Part shown: positions 1 through 10,000 of the stretch, piece after piece | How positions within the stretch are numbered: the stretch's first letter is position 1 | Layout of the letters: every line of letters starts with the position of its first letter | Origin: Bacteroidota bacterium | GTDB taxonomy: Bacteria; Bacteroidota; Bacteroidia; Cytophagales; Cyclobacteriaceae | Assembly: GCA_018266055.1 (NCBI GenBank) | Contig: JAFDYT010000011.1 | Location: forward strand, 120,893 to 184,892 | DNA: 64,000 nt | Reading direction: 5' to 3' | Notes under the pieces: generated by a model | The model's database searches: none | The model's input: the letters and a program-made list of their open reading frames with translations, nothing else | What the model was told of the DNA's origin: nothing | Made by a program: the position numbers and the translations under genes

Positions 1-5
1 TGTTG

Positions 6-89
6 TACACGTAAGATGTCTTGTCATACACGTAAGATATCTCATTGTACACATGAGATGTCTTATTGCACAAACGAGATGTCTCATTC
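6..89. repeat. Four tandem copies of a degenerate 21-bp repeat
   Basis: Four consecutive 21-base units (6-26, 27-47, 48-68, 69-89) share a core like TACACGTAAGATGTCT with several substitutions per copy. The array begins at or before the left window edge, so its full length is unknown. It lies in non-coding, AT-rich DNA upstream of an accessory gene. No coding potential or CRISPR-like spacer structure is visible, since the units are contiguous. Confidence 0.75.
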
Positions 90-674
90 TACCTGCGGAG
101 CTTCTCCCCTTGCCTGCGCGATTGGATACATCCCGTGCGTCGACATTCGCGGGTAGTAACTGATCTGACAAGTGTAGGGCGATGATGCTCATTTTTCTTT
201 TTTTATCTATCGCGTTACTCTCTTTATTTTTTGTGTGCTGCGCGATTGATGATACAAGGATATGGATAAGGCTTTCATATCTGAAAGGATTTGTACAAGT
301 ATTTTTGTCGAATGATGCATTTCTTAACCTACGTCAAGTAGAATGCATGAGATTAGAAGATGTTTTTGACTTATGTCAAGAGAAATGATATGTGTGAATC
401 ACATTTATATATAGTCAGGATTGCATTTATATAAAGTGTAAGGATGACTATTTTGGTCTTTGGCGAAGCGAGGAAAGACCTACGGAAAGGATTGGATTAG
501 GTAATGATTATTGATTGTCAATTACTAATGGTCAATTAATTTTTACCGAAGCAAAAAGGCAGTGTTTTGTATTTTATTGTTTGGAAGAGAGTCTCAGTCG
601 TGGGTTCTGACCGTATAAAAAGGCTCAATTTTTGTTTACTTTTAACATGAGAATCAATTTGACTCGAAAATTCC
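90..674. other. Non-coding stretch without a convincing gene
   Basis: No well-supported gene is seen. A 68-codon frame at 182-388 has a hydrophobic start but no recognisable family or start context. Short direct repeats of CATTTATATA occur near 400-440, and low-complexity TCAATTA words near 510-540. The stretch looks like an intergenic spacer in a recently rearranged or acquired region. Confidence 0.5.
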
Positions 675-2216
675 ATGACACTAATTAAAGGTGCAGATTT
701 TGAACAAACAATAAAGAGCAACGGATCAACAGATAATTATGAAATTGTGGAAGATAGTCTTGTTCTTCATAATGTTCGGACGGTCCGTCCAATAAGGAAT
801 TGCAAGTTTAAAGACTTACACTTACAATCACCATTTATTGACCTAGAATTAGATAATTGTGAAGCTCTAAATTTAACTATTGTTGGAACCACTGGAGGCG
901 GAGGATTAGGCAAAATCCGACTTACAAACTGCAGAATAAAATTCCTTCAAATCCAAATGGTAGTCAACGATTTAAATTATCAGCACTACACTAATCTAAC
1001 TATTGACGGTAAGGAGAGTTTAATCGAAAGAATATTATTAAATCAAGGGGGGTATAAATCAATTCAAATAGAAAACACTGTACAAATAAAGGAGATAGAG
1101 TTCTATTTGATAAATGCTGAACAAATCCGGGTTAATAGTGTTTCAAACTCAAATCTACTTTTTACTGGAGCTAACGTTAAGAAATTTATTCAGCTACTAA
1201 GCAATACCAATACTCGATCTGTATTCTTTGATTGTGATGTTGGTAATATTTCAGTAGCTACATCTAAAGACATAGATATTGATTTTGTGAGTTGTGTTAG
1301 TAAAACAATAACCCTGTATTCTGGAAAGTATAAATCGATAACGTTAAGTGGGAAAGGCGAGTTTGATTTAGTATTTGCAGCTCCATCAACAGTTATAGCT
1401 GAAGCAGTTGTGTCGTCAATTTCTTTTGCTGATTTTTTTCTTATAAATAAAAGTAGAATTAAACTACGAGGTGCCCGAATAGAAGAACTGCTCCTTTCCA
1501 ATTTCGACAATGACGGAAACTTCACATTGGACAACTGCACCATAAGGAGTGTCATAAGAATTAATTCTTCGAATCTTGGGAAAACACATTTCAACAACAC
1601 CACATTTAGTGATTCATACATTTCAATACTCGACTCTAACCTTAGCGATTGTAATTTCACTAATCTGAAATGGAGATCCGACTACAAAATCCATACAAAT
1701 GAAAATATCACACTCCTTCCAGCGATAAGAGAGACGTATCGACAATTGAAAGCAAACTATTTCAAAAACGGAAATAAGATTGAAGCGCTGGAATTTCAAA
1801 AACATGAGTTAGAAACTCATTATAAACTCTTAGCTAAACAAAAATTCAAAAGACCTTTATTTAGAAATCTAGGAAATTTCTTGGTTGTGGGTACTAACAA
1901 ATGGTCAAGTGATTTTGGGCAAAATATTTGGAAACCGTTAGTGCTCCTCTTCGCATTTCATCTATTATTTTTTAATCTCCTTCTATTGTCTACTCCTGAT
2001 TTAGGCATTACGATTGGAACCAGCTTTGACAAAGAGCTCATAGAGAAAGGCATAAGATTATACTTCCAAACTCTGCTGCCAGTTCATAGCTCTGAGATAA
2101 GATTTGATGCCAAGACTTTAGTCCCGATCGCAGGTTTTTGGGATTTCTTGATTAGAATATCATCTGGTTATTTCATCTACTACTTCATCAGCGCATCGAG
2201 GAAGTATCATCAATAA
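675..2216 (+). CDS. Pentapeptide-like beta-helix protein with C-terminal membrane segments
   Basis: 513 residues, function unknown. Residues about 20-340 are a run of short beta-strand units of about 20 residues with regularly placed Asn, Cys, Leu and Ile, the look of a right-handed beta-helix related to pentapeptide-repeat proteins. A helical linker rich in charged residues follows at about 346-390 (it includes the motif ALEFQKHELE). Two hydrophobic segments come next (about 416-437 and 488-507), separated by about 50 residues, and the protein ends in a basic tail. Proteins of this layout recur in Bacteroidota as uncharacterised membrane proteins. The gene is visibly more AT-rich than the genes that follow and is flanked by repeats, which suggests horizontal acquisition. 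A membrane effector or sensor role is possible but unproven. Confidence 0.7.
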   Translation: MTLIKGADFEQTIKSNGSTDNYEIVEDSLVLHNVRTVRPIRNCKFKDLHLQSPFIDLELDNCEALNLTIVGTTGGGGLGKIRLTNCRIKFLQIQMVVNDLNYQHYTNLTIDGKESLIERILLNQGGYKSIQIENTVQIKEIEFYLINAEQIRVNSVSNSNLLFTGANVKKFIQLLSNTNTRSVFFDCDVGNISVATSKDIDIDFVSCVSKTITLYSGKYKSITLSGKGEFDLVFAAPSTVIAEAVVSSISFADFFLINKSRIKLRGARIEELLLSNFDNDGNFTLDNCTIRSVIRINSSNLGKTHFNNTTFSDSYISILDSNLSDCNFTNLKWRSDYKIHTNENITLLPAIRETYRQLKANYFKNGNKIEALEFQKHELETHYKLLAKQKFKRPLFRNLGNFLVVGTNKWSSDFGQNIWKPLVLLFAFHLLFFNLLLLSTPDLGITIGTSFDKELIEKGIRLYFQTLLPVHSSEIRFDAKTLVPIAGFWDFLIRISSGYFIYYFISASRKYHQ

Positions 2217-2222
2217 AATCCC

Positions 2223-2460
2223 TACGGGATTGTGGATACACGTTTAGTCAGTTATTGGTTAAATAGTTATTCGCGGTAAGCAGATAACAAGTAACAATTC
2301 ACGGATAACAATCTTCGACCCCTATGAGGTCGTTCCTTCGCGGCTTACTTTATACCACAAAGCTTTAATCGATACGGGATTGTTTGATCCACTTCGGTCA
2401 GTTATTGGTGATTCGTTATCCGCGATAAGCAGATAACAAATAACTGATAACCGCTAACGG
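2223..2460. repeat. Imperfect direct repeat pair, about 88 bp each, 150 bp apart
   Basis: Copies at about 2223-2310 and 2373-2460 share TACGGGATTGT, then CAGTTATTGGT, then GCAGATAACAA at matching offsets of 149-150 bases. Between the shared words the copies diverge. The 2217-2547 interval between the membrane protein and the sigma factor holds no gene; this repeat pair is its main content. It may be a decayed small mobile element or duplicated spacer. Confidence 0.65.
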
Positions 2461-2547
2461 ACGGCTATTTGTTACTTTTACAGAAATTTTGATTCTTTTT
2501 AAAATAAATAAGAATAGGCCCCGTCTTTACAGTCAAATGAGCGGGCA

Positions 2548-3114
2548 ATGGACGTAGTCATGCAAGAAATACAACAGAACACATTCCTGAAGGAGAAAGA
2601 CAAGTTGCTGGGATTTATCCGCAGTCGCGTGTCGTCGGTGGAAGAGGCGGAGGATATCCTTCAGGATGTGTTTTACCAATTTGTGGCTGGCTTTGGTGCC
2701 ATTGAGTCGATCGACAGGGCAACCTCATGGCTGTATAGCGTAGCGCGCAACAAAATAATCGATCGCTATCGCCGTGATGCTGTGCGCCCCAAACGTACCG
2801 ACTTCGAATTGCTTTCCGGTAAGGACGAAGACACTCCCCTCACCTTGCAGGAAATCCTCCCCGACCTCGATAACAGTCCGGAATCGACCTTGCTTCGCGA
2901 AGCTATTTGGGATGAGATCACCGAAGCTCTGGCAGAGTTGCCAGCTGATCAGCGGGAGATCTTTATTCAAAATGAAATTGAGGAAAAAGGATTCAGGGAA
3001 ATTTCGGAAGAGACCGGCGTGTCGATCAACACCTTGTTGTCACGGAAACGCTATGCGATCCTTGCCTTGCGCAAACGACTACAGAAGTTTTATGATGATG
3101 TAGTGGGGAATTAA
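2548..3114 (+). CDS. ECF-type RNA polymerase sigma factor
   Basis: 188 residues, the usual size for a group 4 (ECF) sigma factor, which directs RNA polymerase to a small regulon. Region 2 is visible at about residues 20-80 (EDILQDVFYQF, then SWLYSVARNKIIDRYRR, the -10 recognition helix area). Region 4 is at about 125-180 (LPADQREIF, then the helix-turn-helix REISEETGVSINTLLSRKRYA), which reads the -35 element. The start at 2548 has an alternative ATG at 2560 in frame. The next gene, 68 bases downstream, is a small membrane protein that may be co-transcribed. No canonical anti-sigma factor is adjacent, so how this factor is held inactive is not evident. The target genes cannot be read from the sequence. 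Confidence 0.93.
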   Translation: MDVVMQEIQQNTFLKEKDKLLGFIRSRVSSVEEAEDILQDVFYQFVAGFGAIESIDRATSWLYSVARNKIIDRYRRDAVRPKRTDFELLSGKDEDTPLTLQEILPDLDNSPESTLLREAIWDEITEALAELPADQREIFIQNEIEEKGFREISEETGVSINTLLSRKRYAILALRKRLQKFYDDVVGN

Positions 3115-3182
3115 GGATTGAATGAATGAGTAAGAGAATGATTGAATGAAAAAAATTGTAAAAAATATTGAATTTTAAAGAT

Positions 3183-3533
3183 ATGAAAGCTGCAAAATGG
3201 ATAGTTGGAATGGTAATATTTGGTATCTCAGCCATTGCGCTGCTGGTGTGGATAACCATGTCGTTGTGGAATTGGCTTGTACCTGAATTGTTTCATGGTC
3301 CGGCCATCACCTACTGGCAAACGTTAGGACTTTTAATACTTAGTAAGATATTCTTCTGGACATTCGGAAAGAAGCATCACGGCCATCGTGGCGGCTGGCG
3401 CCCGTATTGGAAAGAAAAGTGGACTTCGATGAGTCCGGAAGAAAAAGAGCGCTTCAAACAGAAGATGAAAGACAAGTGGTGCTACCGTGAAGAACCCACT
3501 TCACCGAAGGATTCAGGCACTTCAAACGGTTGA
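3183..3533 (+). CDS. Small membrane protein linked to ECF sigma factor
   Basis: About 116 residues from the ATG at 3183; an in-frame TTG at 3168 would add five. Two hydrophobic segments (about residues 6-28 and 40-60), with a WNWLVPELF motif between them, are followed by a His/Gly/Trp-rich cytosolic or periplasmic tail (KKHHGHRGGW) and a charged C-terminus. Similar small proteins with the same WNWL...PELF signature commonly sit after ECF sigma factors in Bacteroidota. No enzymatic motif is present. The association suggests a role in sensing or in modulating the sigma factor, but it is not a ZAS-type anti-sigma factor and the function is unknown. Confidence 0.75.
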   Translation: MKAAKWIVGMVIFGISAIALLVWITMSLWNWLVPELFHGPAITYWQTLGLLILSKIFFWTFGKKHHGHRGGWRPYWKEKWTSMSPEEKERFKQKMKDKWCYREEPTSPKDSGTSNG

Positions 3534-3612
3534 GGAAACAGTTCACGCAAAGACTGAAAAATAGTTCAACAAAAATCCAACCTCTTCGATAAAAATGCGT
3601 TGAAAGAAACCG

Positions 3613-3642
3613 TGGAAACTTTTGAAAGGTCAAAAGTTTCCA
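3613..3642. promoter_or_regulatory. Palindromic operator upstream of the TetR gene
   Basis: Perfect 12-bp inverted repeat: TGGAAACTTTTG at 3613-3624 and CAAAAGTTTCCA at 3631-3642, separated by six bases. It abuts the -7 box at 3643-3650 and covers the probable -33 region. This is the expected position for autorepression by the TetR-family product encoded immediately downstream. Confidence 0.7.
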
Positions 3643-3650
3643 TAGTTTTG
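3643..3650 (+). promoter_or_regulatory. Bacteroidota -7 box of the efflux operon
   Basis: TAGTTTTG matches the Bacteroidota -7 consensus TAnnTTTG exactly. The TetR start codon lies only eight bases downstream, so the transcript would be leaderless or nearly so. Confidence 0.6.
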
Positions 3651-3657
3651 CAGCCCT

Positions 3658-4302
3658 ATGGAAGATCACGACATCAAAGAGAAAATACTTAACGGCTCCA
3701 AAAAGCTATTTATGAAATACGGTGTTCGCAGCATATCGATGGACGACATTGCGCGGCACCTTGCCGTTTCTAAAAAGACACTCTATCAGCATTTTGCCGA
3801 CAAAGACGAGCTCGTTTTGATGGTTTCGAAAAGCCACCTCAAAGACGAAAAGAACCGCTACGAAACGATTACCTCTAATTCTTCCAACTCCATTGAAGAA
3901 TTGCACAAAATCTCTTCGTGCCTGCGGCGCGACATGGAAGAAATGAACCCCACGCTGCTTTTCGATATTGAGAAGTTTTATCCCAAAGCGTTTGAAGTCT
4001 ACACCGATTTCAAAAACAAATTTGTTCGTCACTCCATTGTGAAGAACATCAAGCAGGGAATTGAGGAAGGCTACTTCAGGCCCGAAATCAATCCAGAAAT
4101 CATTGCTTCGTTACGACTCAATAATGTAGAAGCCGCCTTTGACGAACGCATTTTCCCTAAAGAGAAATTCAACCTGGCTGCCGTGCAAGTTCAGCTTTTT
4201 GAGTTTTTTGTTTATGGTATCTGTACCGAAAAAGGAAGAAAACTCTATCTCAAATACAAAGAAAACAACCTCCAATCTCAAATCAACAACGCGATACTAT
4301 GA
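3658..4302 (+). CDS. TetR/AcrR-family transcriptional regulator
   Basis: 214 residues. The N-terminal 50 residues form the TetR DNA-binding domain: KILNGSKKLFMKYGVRSISMDDIARHLAVSKKTLYQHFADKDELV is a textbook match, with the recognition helix at about residues 36-45. The remainder is an all-helical ligand-binding and dimerisation domain with no recognisable ligand signature. The stop overlaps the start of the TolC gene (ATGA), so the regulator is first in the efflux operon. A perfect palindrome sits over its promoter, supporting autorepression relieved by an efflux substrate. The inducer is unknown. Confidence 0.95.
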   Translation: MEDHDIKEKILNGSKKLFMKYGVRSISMDDIARHLAVSKKTLYQHFADKDELVLMVSKSHLKDEKNRYETITSNSSNSIEELHKISSCLRRDMEEMNPTLLFDIEKFYPKAFEVYTDFKNKFVRHSIVKNIKQGIEEGYFRPEINPEIIASLRLNNVEAAFDERIFPKEKFNLAAVQVQLFEFFVYGICTEKGRKLYLKYKENNLQSQINNAIL

Positions 4303-5753
4303 AGTCTATTTACAAACTATTTTTTCTTGCCGGTAGTTGGGTGTTAAGCTCGCCCTTGCTGGCGCAAACGCAAGCGGCCCAGTCGTTCACACTGGAGCAG
4401 TGTATTGAATATGCGATCAATAACTCAGTCAATATGCAGAACTCTGTGCTGGATGAGCAGATCGCCACCTCGAAGGTGAGGGAGACGATCGGCATTGGCT
4501 TACCGCAAATCAGCGGAAGTGTAAATGCTACCAACAACCCTCAGTTGCAACGGTTCTTTGGTACTAAGCAAAGGCTCTTTGGGTTCTCAGGATTGGATGC
4601 ATCGCAATATCCTAACTTCTTCCCTACGTTGAAGGACGACGACGTGTTAGCTTCACAAAACTTCTTTCAGCTTAAAAATAGTTTGATGGGAAGTGTATCT
4701 GTGAATCAGCTGCTCTTCAATGGTTCTTACCTGGTAGGGCTTAAAGCATCGTCGGCCTACAAAGAATTAGCAGTCCGCACTACTACACAAACCAAAGAGC
4801 AGACCATCGTGCAGGTGACTAAGGCGTATTACGCTGCCATCATCAACAAGGAGCGGATGCAGTTGTTTGAAAATAACATTTCACGTGTAGATTCATTATT
4901 GAAAAACACCACCGCTCTTAACAGCAATGGTTTTGCCGAAAGTATTGATGTTGATAGAATTCAGGTTTCTTTGAATAATCTCATCACTGAAAAAACAAAA
5001 TTCGAGCGCCTTCAGGAGCTAAGCATCGAACTCTTAAAATTTCAGATGAACTACCCGATGGATCAGCCTCTTGCAGTGAGTGGTGACATTACTTCTGTAA
5101 AAGTAGATGTGGCACTAGATGATTACCTGAAAGAATGGGATTACAAAAGACGCCCCGATTATCAGGTGTTGGAAACGAACCGCAAACTCCAAGAACTCAA
5201 TGTAAAGAATAAATACGCGGCCGGAATGCCAGTGCTTAGCGCTAACGCTAACCTCGGTTACAGCAAGCAGTCGACAACATTTGGAAACTTATTTGCGGCT
5301 GCGCCTAGCTTCCCGGAGACCAATGGAGTTGGGCCTGGCAAACTGTATCCGTATAGTTCAATAGGCTTCACCTTAAGCGTACCTATTTTTAGCGGGCTTC
5401 AGAGAAGCTATCAGTTGCAACAAGAAAAACTAAAGCTTCAGAAAATTGATAATAGTTTCAAAACACTCAAGTCGGGCATTGATCTTGAAATCAAACAAGC
5501 GGTGACCAATTACCAGAACAGCGTACAATCTCTTGATTCCCAGAAAAAGAATATGGGGTTGGCCGATAAAGTAGCCCGTGTAACGAAGATAAAATACCAG
5601 CAAGGTATTGGCTCTAACATTGAAGTGGTGGACGCTGAATCAAGTTTAAAAGAAGCTCAGGTTAATTACTACAATGCTCTTTACGATGCACTTGTCGCGA
5701 AAACTGATCTCGACAAAGCTTTCGGTAAGCTAGTCAATACAAATCCTAACTAA
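4299..5753 (+). CDS. TolC-family outer membrane efflux protein
   Basis: 484 residues with a Sec signal peptide (about 1-22, ending near LLAQ). The body begins with the TolC-family opening FTLEQCIEYAINNSVNMQ and contains two long-helix outer membrane efflux repeats (about 35-230 and 260-475). It would form the trimeric outer membrane channel for the adaptor and RND pump encoded next. The start is translationally coupled to the TetR stop (four-base overlap). The protein is distinct from the second TolC-like gene at 44185, which belongs to a different exporter. Confidence 0.93.
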   Translation: MKSIYKLFFLAGSWVLSSPLLAQTQAAQSFTLEQCIEYAINNSVNMQNSVLDEQIATSKVRETIGIGLPQISGSVNATNNPQLQRFFGTKQRLFGFSGLDASQYPNFFPTLKDDDVLASQNFFQLKNSLMGSVSVNQLLFNGSYLVGLKASSAYKELAVRTTTQTKEQTIVQVTKAYYAAIINKERMQLFENNISRVDSLLKNTTALNSNGFAESIDVDRIQVSLNNLITEKTKFERLQELSIELLKFQMNYPMDQPLAVSGDITSVKVDVALDDYLKEWDYKRRPDYQVLETNRKLQELNVKNKYAAGMPVLSANANLGYSKQSTTFGNLFAAAPSFPETNGVGPGKLYPYSSIGFTLSVPIFSGLQRSYQLQQEKLKLQKIDNSFKTLKSGIDLEIKQAVTNYQNSVQSLDSQKKNMGLADKVARVTKIKYQQGIGSNIEVVDAESSLKEAQVNYYNALYDALVAKTDLDKAFGKLVNTNPN

Positions 5754-5779
5754 TCACAAAACTCCCAACGAATAACGAT

Positions 5780-6955
5780 ATGAAATCTCTACTTAACGTA
5801 AAAACTACCTCAGCCCTGATTTTGATTGCTGTGCTGGCTTCTTGCAGCGGCGCAAAACAAGGCGACAAACGAGCTGAACTAGATGCCCTAAATAAGCAAC
5901 ACAACGACCTGGCATTGAAGATCGAAGAATTTGAAAAAGAGCAAAAAGCCATTTCAGAAAAGATCGATGTGCTTGAAAAAGAACTTGCTAAGGAAGATCC
6001 TAAATTCATCAAGAGCATTGCCAAAGACATTCAGGTTACACCGCTGGCGGTTCGCTCATTCGATTATTATGTGCAAACACAAGGCACCATACTGGCCATC
6101 GACAACATTCAGATGAGCGCCAAGTCGGCCGGAGTAGTGACACATGTATTTGCTCATGAAGGAGAATCTATTTCGCAAGGACAAATTCTTGCACAAATCG
6201 ACAACTCACTTATCGTGCGCAACATTGACGAATTGAAAGCTAATCTAGAATTGGCCACTACTGTATTTGATCGTCAGAAAAACCTGTGGGCGCAAAAGAT
6301 CGGAACGGAGATTCAATACCTGCAGGCAAAGAGTAACAAAGAAAGCCTTGAGCGTCGCCTTGCCACTCTCAACGAGCAAAACGAAATGACGAAAATAAAA
6401 TCACCGATCAACGGAACCGTTGAAACCGTGAATATTAAAGTAGGTGAAAACGTAGCTCCTGGTGTTCCTGCCTTCCGTGTAATCAATACCAACGACCTGA
6501 AAGCATCGGCGAAAGTCTCTGAAGCGTACATCACGTCCATTGAAAAAGGAAACAAGGTGACTGTATCTTTCCCTGACCTGAATAAGAGCATTGACGCGAA
6601 AGTTACGTTCGTAGGGCGCAACATTGATGGCCTTACGCGCTCATTCCCTCTGGAAGTGAAACTTCCTTCTGCTCAGTTCTTGCGTCCTAACATGACGGCT
6701 GTGCTTCGTGTTGTTTTCCACACCGAAGCGCAGGCACTTTGCGTACCCGTGAATGTGGTGCAGGATGTAAACGGCAGCAAGATTGTGTACATCGCCGAGA
6801 AAGACGGAGATAAAGTAGTAGCGCGCAAAAAGGTAGTTGAAGTAGCCGGCGTGTACGACAACTTGGCTCAAATTAAATCCGGATTGAAAGTCGGCGATCA
6901 AATCATCACCATCGGATATCAGGGACTGAACGACGGCGAATTGATTAAGCTGTAA
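5780..6955 (+). CDS. RND efflux periplasmic adaptor, lipoprotein
   Basis: 391 residues. A lipoprotein signal ends at VLASC (Cys near residue 22), so the adaptor is probably anchored to the inner membrane by lipid. A short coiled coil follows (about 34-75). The membrane fusion protein core then appears: a first lipoyl half at about 105-150, a helical hairpin at about 150-205, the second lipoyl half (MTKIKSPINGTVETVNIKVGE) at about 208-230, and beta-barrel and membrane-proximal domains to the end. It would link the TolC channel to the RND permease. Spacing to both neighbours is short, consistent with one operon. Confidence 0.93.
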   Translation: MKSLLNVKTTSALILIAVLASCSGAKQGDKRAELDALNKQHNDLALKIEEFEKEQKAISEKIDVLEKELAKEDPKFIKSIAKDIQVTPLAVRSFDYYVQTQGTILAIDNIQMSAKSAGVVTHVFAHEGESISQGQILAQIDNSLIVRNIDELKANLELATTVFDRQKNLWAQKIGTEIQYLQAKSNKESLERRLATLNEQNEMTKIKSPINGTVETVNIKVGENVAPGVPAFRVINTNDLKASAKVSEAYITSIEKGNKVTVSFPDLNKSIDAKVTFVGRNIDGLTRSFPLEVKLPSAQFLRPNMTAVLRVVFHTEAQALCVPVNVVQDVNGSKIVYIAEKDGDKVVARKKVVEVAGVYDNLAQIKSGLKVGDQIITIGYQGLNDGELIKL

Positions 6956-7010
6956 AAAGACGTAAGTAGTAAGACACAAATAGCAAGACAATAGTAACAA
7001 GACTTACGAT

Positions 7011-10000
7011 ATGAAAGATCTCGAAAAAGAATTTAAACCCACAAGTTGGTCGATCGATAACAAGATTGCCATCTATGCCGCTACGGTGATCATCTGCCTT
7101 GCGGGGATGATGACATACAATAGTCTTCCGAAGGAAAACTTTCCGGAAGTTGTATTCCCACAGATTTTCGTGGCTACAGCTTTTCCCGGAGCCTCTCCTG
7201 AAGATGTAGAAAACCTCGTGACCAAACAGATTGAAAAACAAGTAAAATCAATTGCAGGCATCCGTAAAGTGACCAGCAACTCAGTACAGGATTTCTCTAA
7301 CGTCATTATCGAATTTGAAACCGACGTTGAAGTGAAAGAAGCGAAGCGCGAAGTGCAGGAAGCCGTGGACAAAGCAAAGAACGATTTACCGCCGGTACCC
7401 ACAAGCTTACCACAAGAACCTCAGGTTATTGACATCGACATCTCGGCCGTGCCGATCATGAACATCAACCTTTCCGGTGATTATGATCTGGTGACTTTGA
7501 AGAAGTATGCCGAACAGATGCAAGACCGCATTGAGGCATTGACAGAAATCCGTCGTGTGGATATAGTAGGTGCATTGGATCGCGAAATCCAGATTAATGT
7601 AGATATGTTCAAACTGGCGCAAGCCGGAGTTGATCTTGGCGACATTAACAGTGCTATCGGTTATGAAAACAGAATCATTCCCGGTGGGCAGCTGGCCATG
7701 GGTGGCATGAAACGTTCCCTTAGCGTGAATGGTGAATACGTGAATGCCGAACAAATAGCAAACACCGTGATCGGCTCTATCAAGGGCGGTAAGATTTACT
7801 TGAAAGATGTGGCCGAAGTGATCGACACTCACAAAGAACAGGAAAGTTTTGCCCGCCTTGACGGAAAAAATGTAGTTACACTGAACGTAGTAAAGCGCGG
7901 CGGTGAAAACCTTATTCACGCATCCGACAAGATCAATGCGATCGTAAAGGAGTTTGAAGACAACGTTCTTCCTTCAGGGTTAAAGATTACCGTAACCGCA
8001 GACCAATCGGATAATACGAGAACTACACTTCACGACCTGATCAACACGATCATCATCGGATTCGTGTTGGTAACCATCATTCTGATGTTTTTCATGGGTG
8101 CAACGAACGCGATCTTCGTAGGGTTATCGGTACCGATTTCAAGCTTCATCGCATTCCTGGTGTTCCCCTCGATTGGCTTCAGCCTGAACCTGATGACGTT
8201 GTTCTCGTTCCTGTTGGCGCTCGGTATTGTGGTAGACGATGCGATTGTAGTGATTGAAAACACACACCGCGTTTTCGACAATGGGAAAGTACCCATTCGC
8301 CACGCCGCTAAGATTGCCGCAGGAGAAGTGTTTATGCCGGTGCTTTCGGGTACATTGGTAGTATTAGCTCCGTTCGTGCCCCTCGCCTTCTGGCCTGGCA
8401 CCATCGGTGAGTTTATGTTCTTCCTGCCGATCACATTGATTATTGCGTTGCTGGCCTCGTTGGTGGTGGCCTACATTATCAACCCTGTGTTCGCCGCAGA
8501 TTTCATGGACACACACGATCACGATCACAGCCGCAAGAAGTTTACCAAAGGATATCAGATCGGCATGGTGGTATTTGCTGCCGTAGCGCTGGTATTTTAT
8601 CTGACGAAATCCGTAGGACTTGGCAACTTTACCGTTTTCATTTTCGGCATCTACTCACTGCACCGCTTTGTGCTGGAAGAAGTGATTTCTAAATTCCAAA
8701 CCGAAGGCTGGCCTAAAGTGCAACAAGGCTATATGAATATAGTGTCATGGTGCCTTAAAGGATGGAGACCTGCGATAGTAATTGGCTCAGTGATCTTCCT
8801 GTTTATTTTCTCTATCGTCTTTACTGGCATACGAAAACCGCCTGTAGGCTTCTTCCCGAAAGGAGATCCTAACTTCATCTACGCGTACATCCGAATGCCT
8901 ATTGGTACCGACCAACGGGTGACGGATTCGGTAACCAAAGTAGTGGAGCAACGAATTACTGATGTAATTTATAAAGGTGGAAAAAACAGATTGGTCGAAT
9001 CAATCATTTCGAACGTAGCGATTGGTGCAAGCGAAAATCCGTTTGACAATTCAGGCCAGTCAAGCCCTCATCTGGGGAAAGTGACAGTAGCTTTTGTGAA
9101 TTTCGATCAGCGCAATAGCCAGTCGACCAAAGTATATCTCGACAAAATCCGTAAAGCGGTAAAAGGCATTAAGGGCGCAGCTATCTCGGTTGATCAGGAA
9201 GCTGGCGGTCCGCCTTCCGGAAAACCGATCAGTATTGAGATTTCGGCCGACAACTTTGATGTGTTGGTCGCTACATCAAACCGCGCCAAGAAATACCTCG
9301 ACTCGTTACAGATTCCAGGCATTGAAGAATTGAAATCCGATTTCCAAAGTGATAAACCAGAGATTTCAATCAAGATTGATCGTGAAAAAGCAAATCGGGA
9401 AGGGATTTCTACCGCTCAAATTGGTGGCTTGTTGAATACTGCAATTTTCGGTACTGAGGTTTCAAAATTCCGTGACGAAAATGACGACTACCCGATTGAA
9501 CTTCGTGTTAAACAAAGCCAACGCAACGACATCAACACGCTGTTGAATCTTCCTGTGACGTACCGCGACATGACCATGGGCGGCCAAGTACGTCAGGTGC
9601 CGCTTTCATCGTTCGCTAAAATCGAATACTCGAATACTTATGCAGGTATCCGAAGAATCGATCAGAAAAGAACGGTCACGCTCGAATCCAACGTGCTTAC
9701 TGGTTTCAATGCAAATGAAGTGGTTGGAAAAATTCAAGCAGCGATGAAAACATTCAAACTTCCTGAAGATGTTACCATCAACATGACCGGCGAGCAAGAG
9801 AAACAAGCTGAAACCATGAGCTTCCTCGGCAAGGCAGGCTTAATATCAATAGGCTTGATTTTCATGATCCTGGTGATCCAGTTTAACTCCATTGGTAAAC
9901 CCTTGATTATCTTGTCTGAAATTGTATTGAGTATCATCGGTGTGTTAATCGGGTTCTCGCTCTTCAAGATGGAAATCTCCATTGTCATGACAGGTGTAGG

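Noticed and set aside
6-89. Possible CRISPR array
   Set aside because: The 21-bp units are contiguous, divergent and have no spacers, and no cas gene is visible.
182-388. A 68-codon frame with a hydrophobic N-terminus
   Set aside because: No homology recognised, odd composition and no start context; it lies in repeat-rich spacer DNA, so it was not called as a gene.
1190-1660. Antisense frame of 156 codons inside the beta-helix gene
   Set aside because: It overlaps a convincing gene on the other strand and has no domain; it is a shadow of that gene.
2485-2523. ECF promoter for the first sigma factor
   Set aside because: A CGTC lies at 2520-2523 but the sequence 16-18 bases upstream has no AAC-type -35, so no promoter is claimed.
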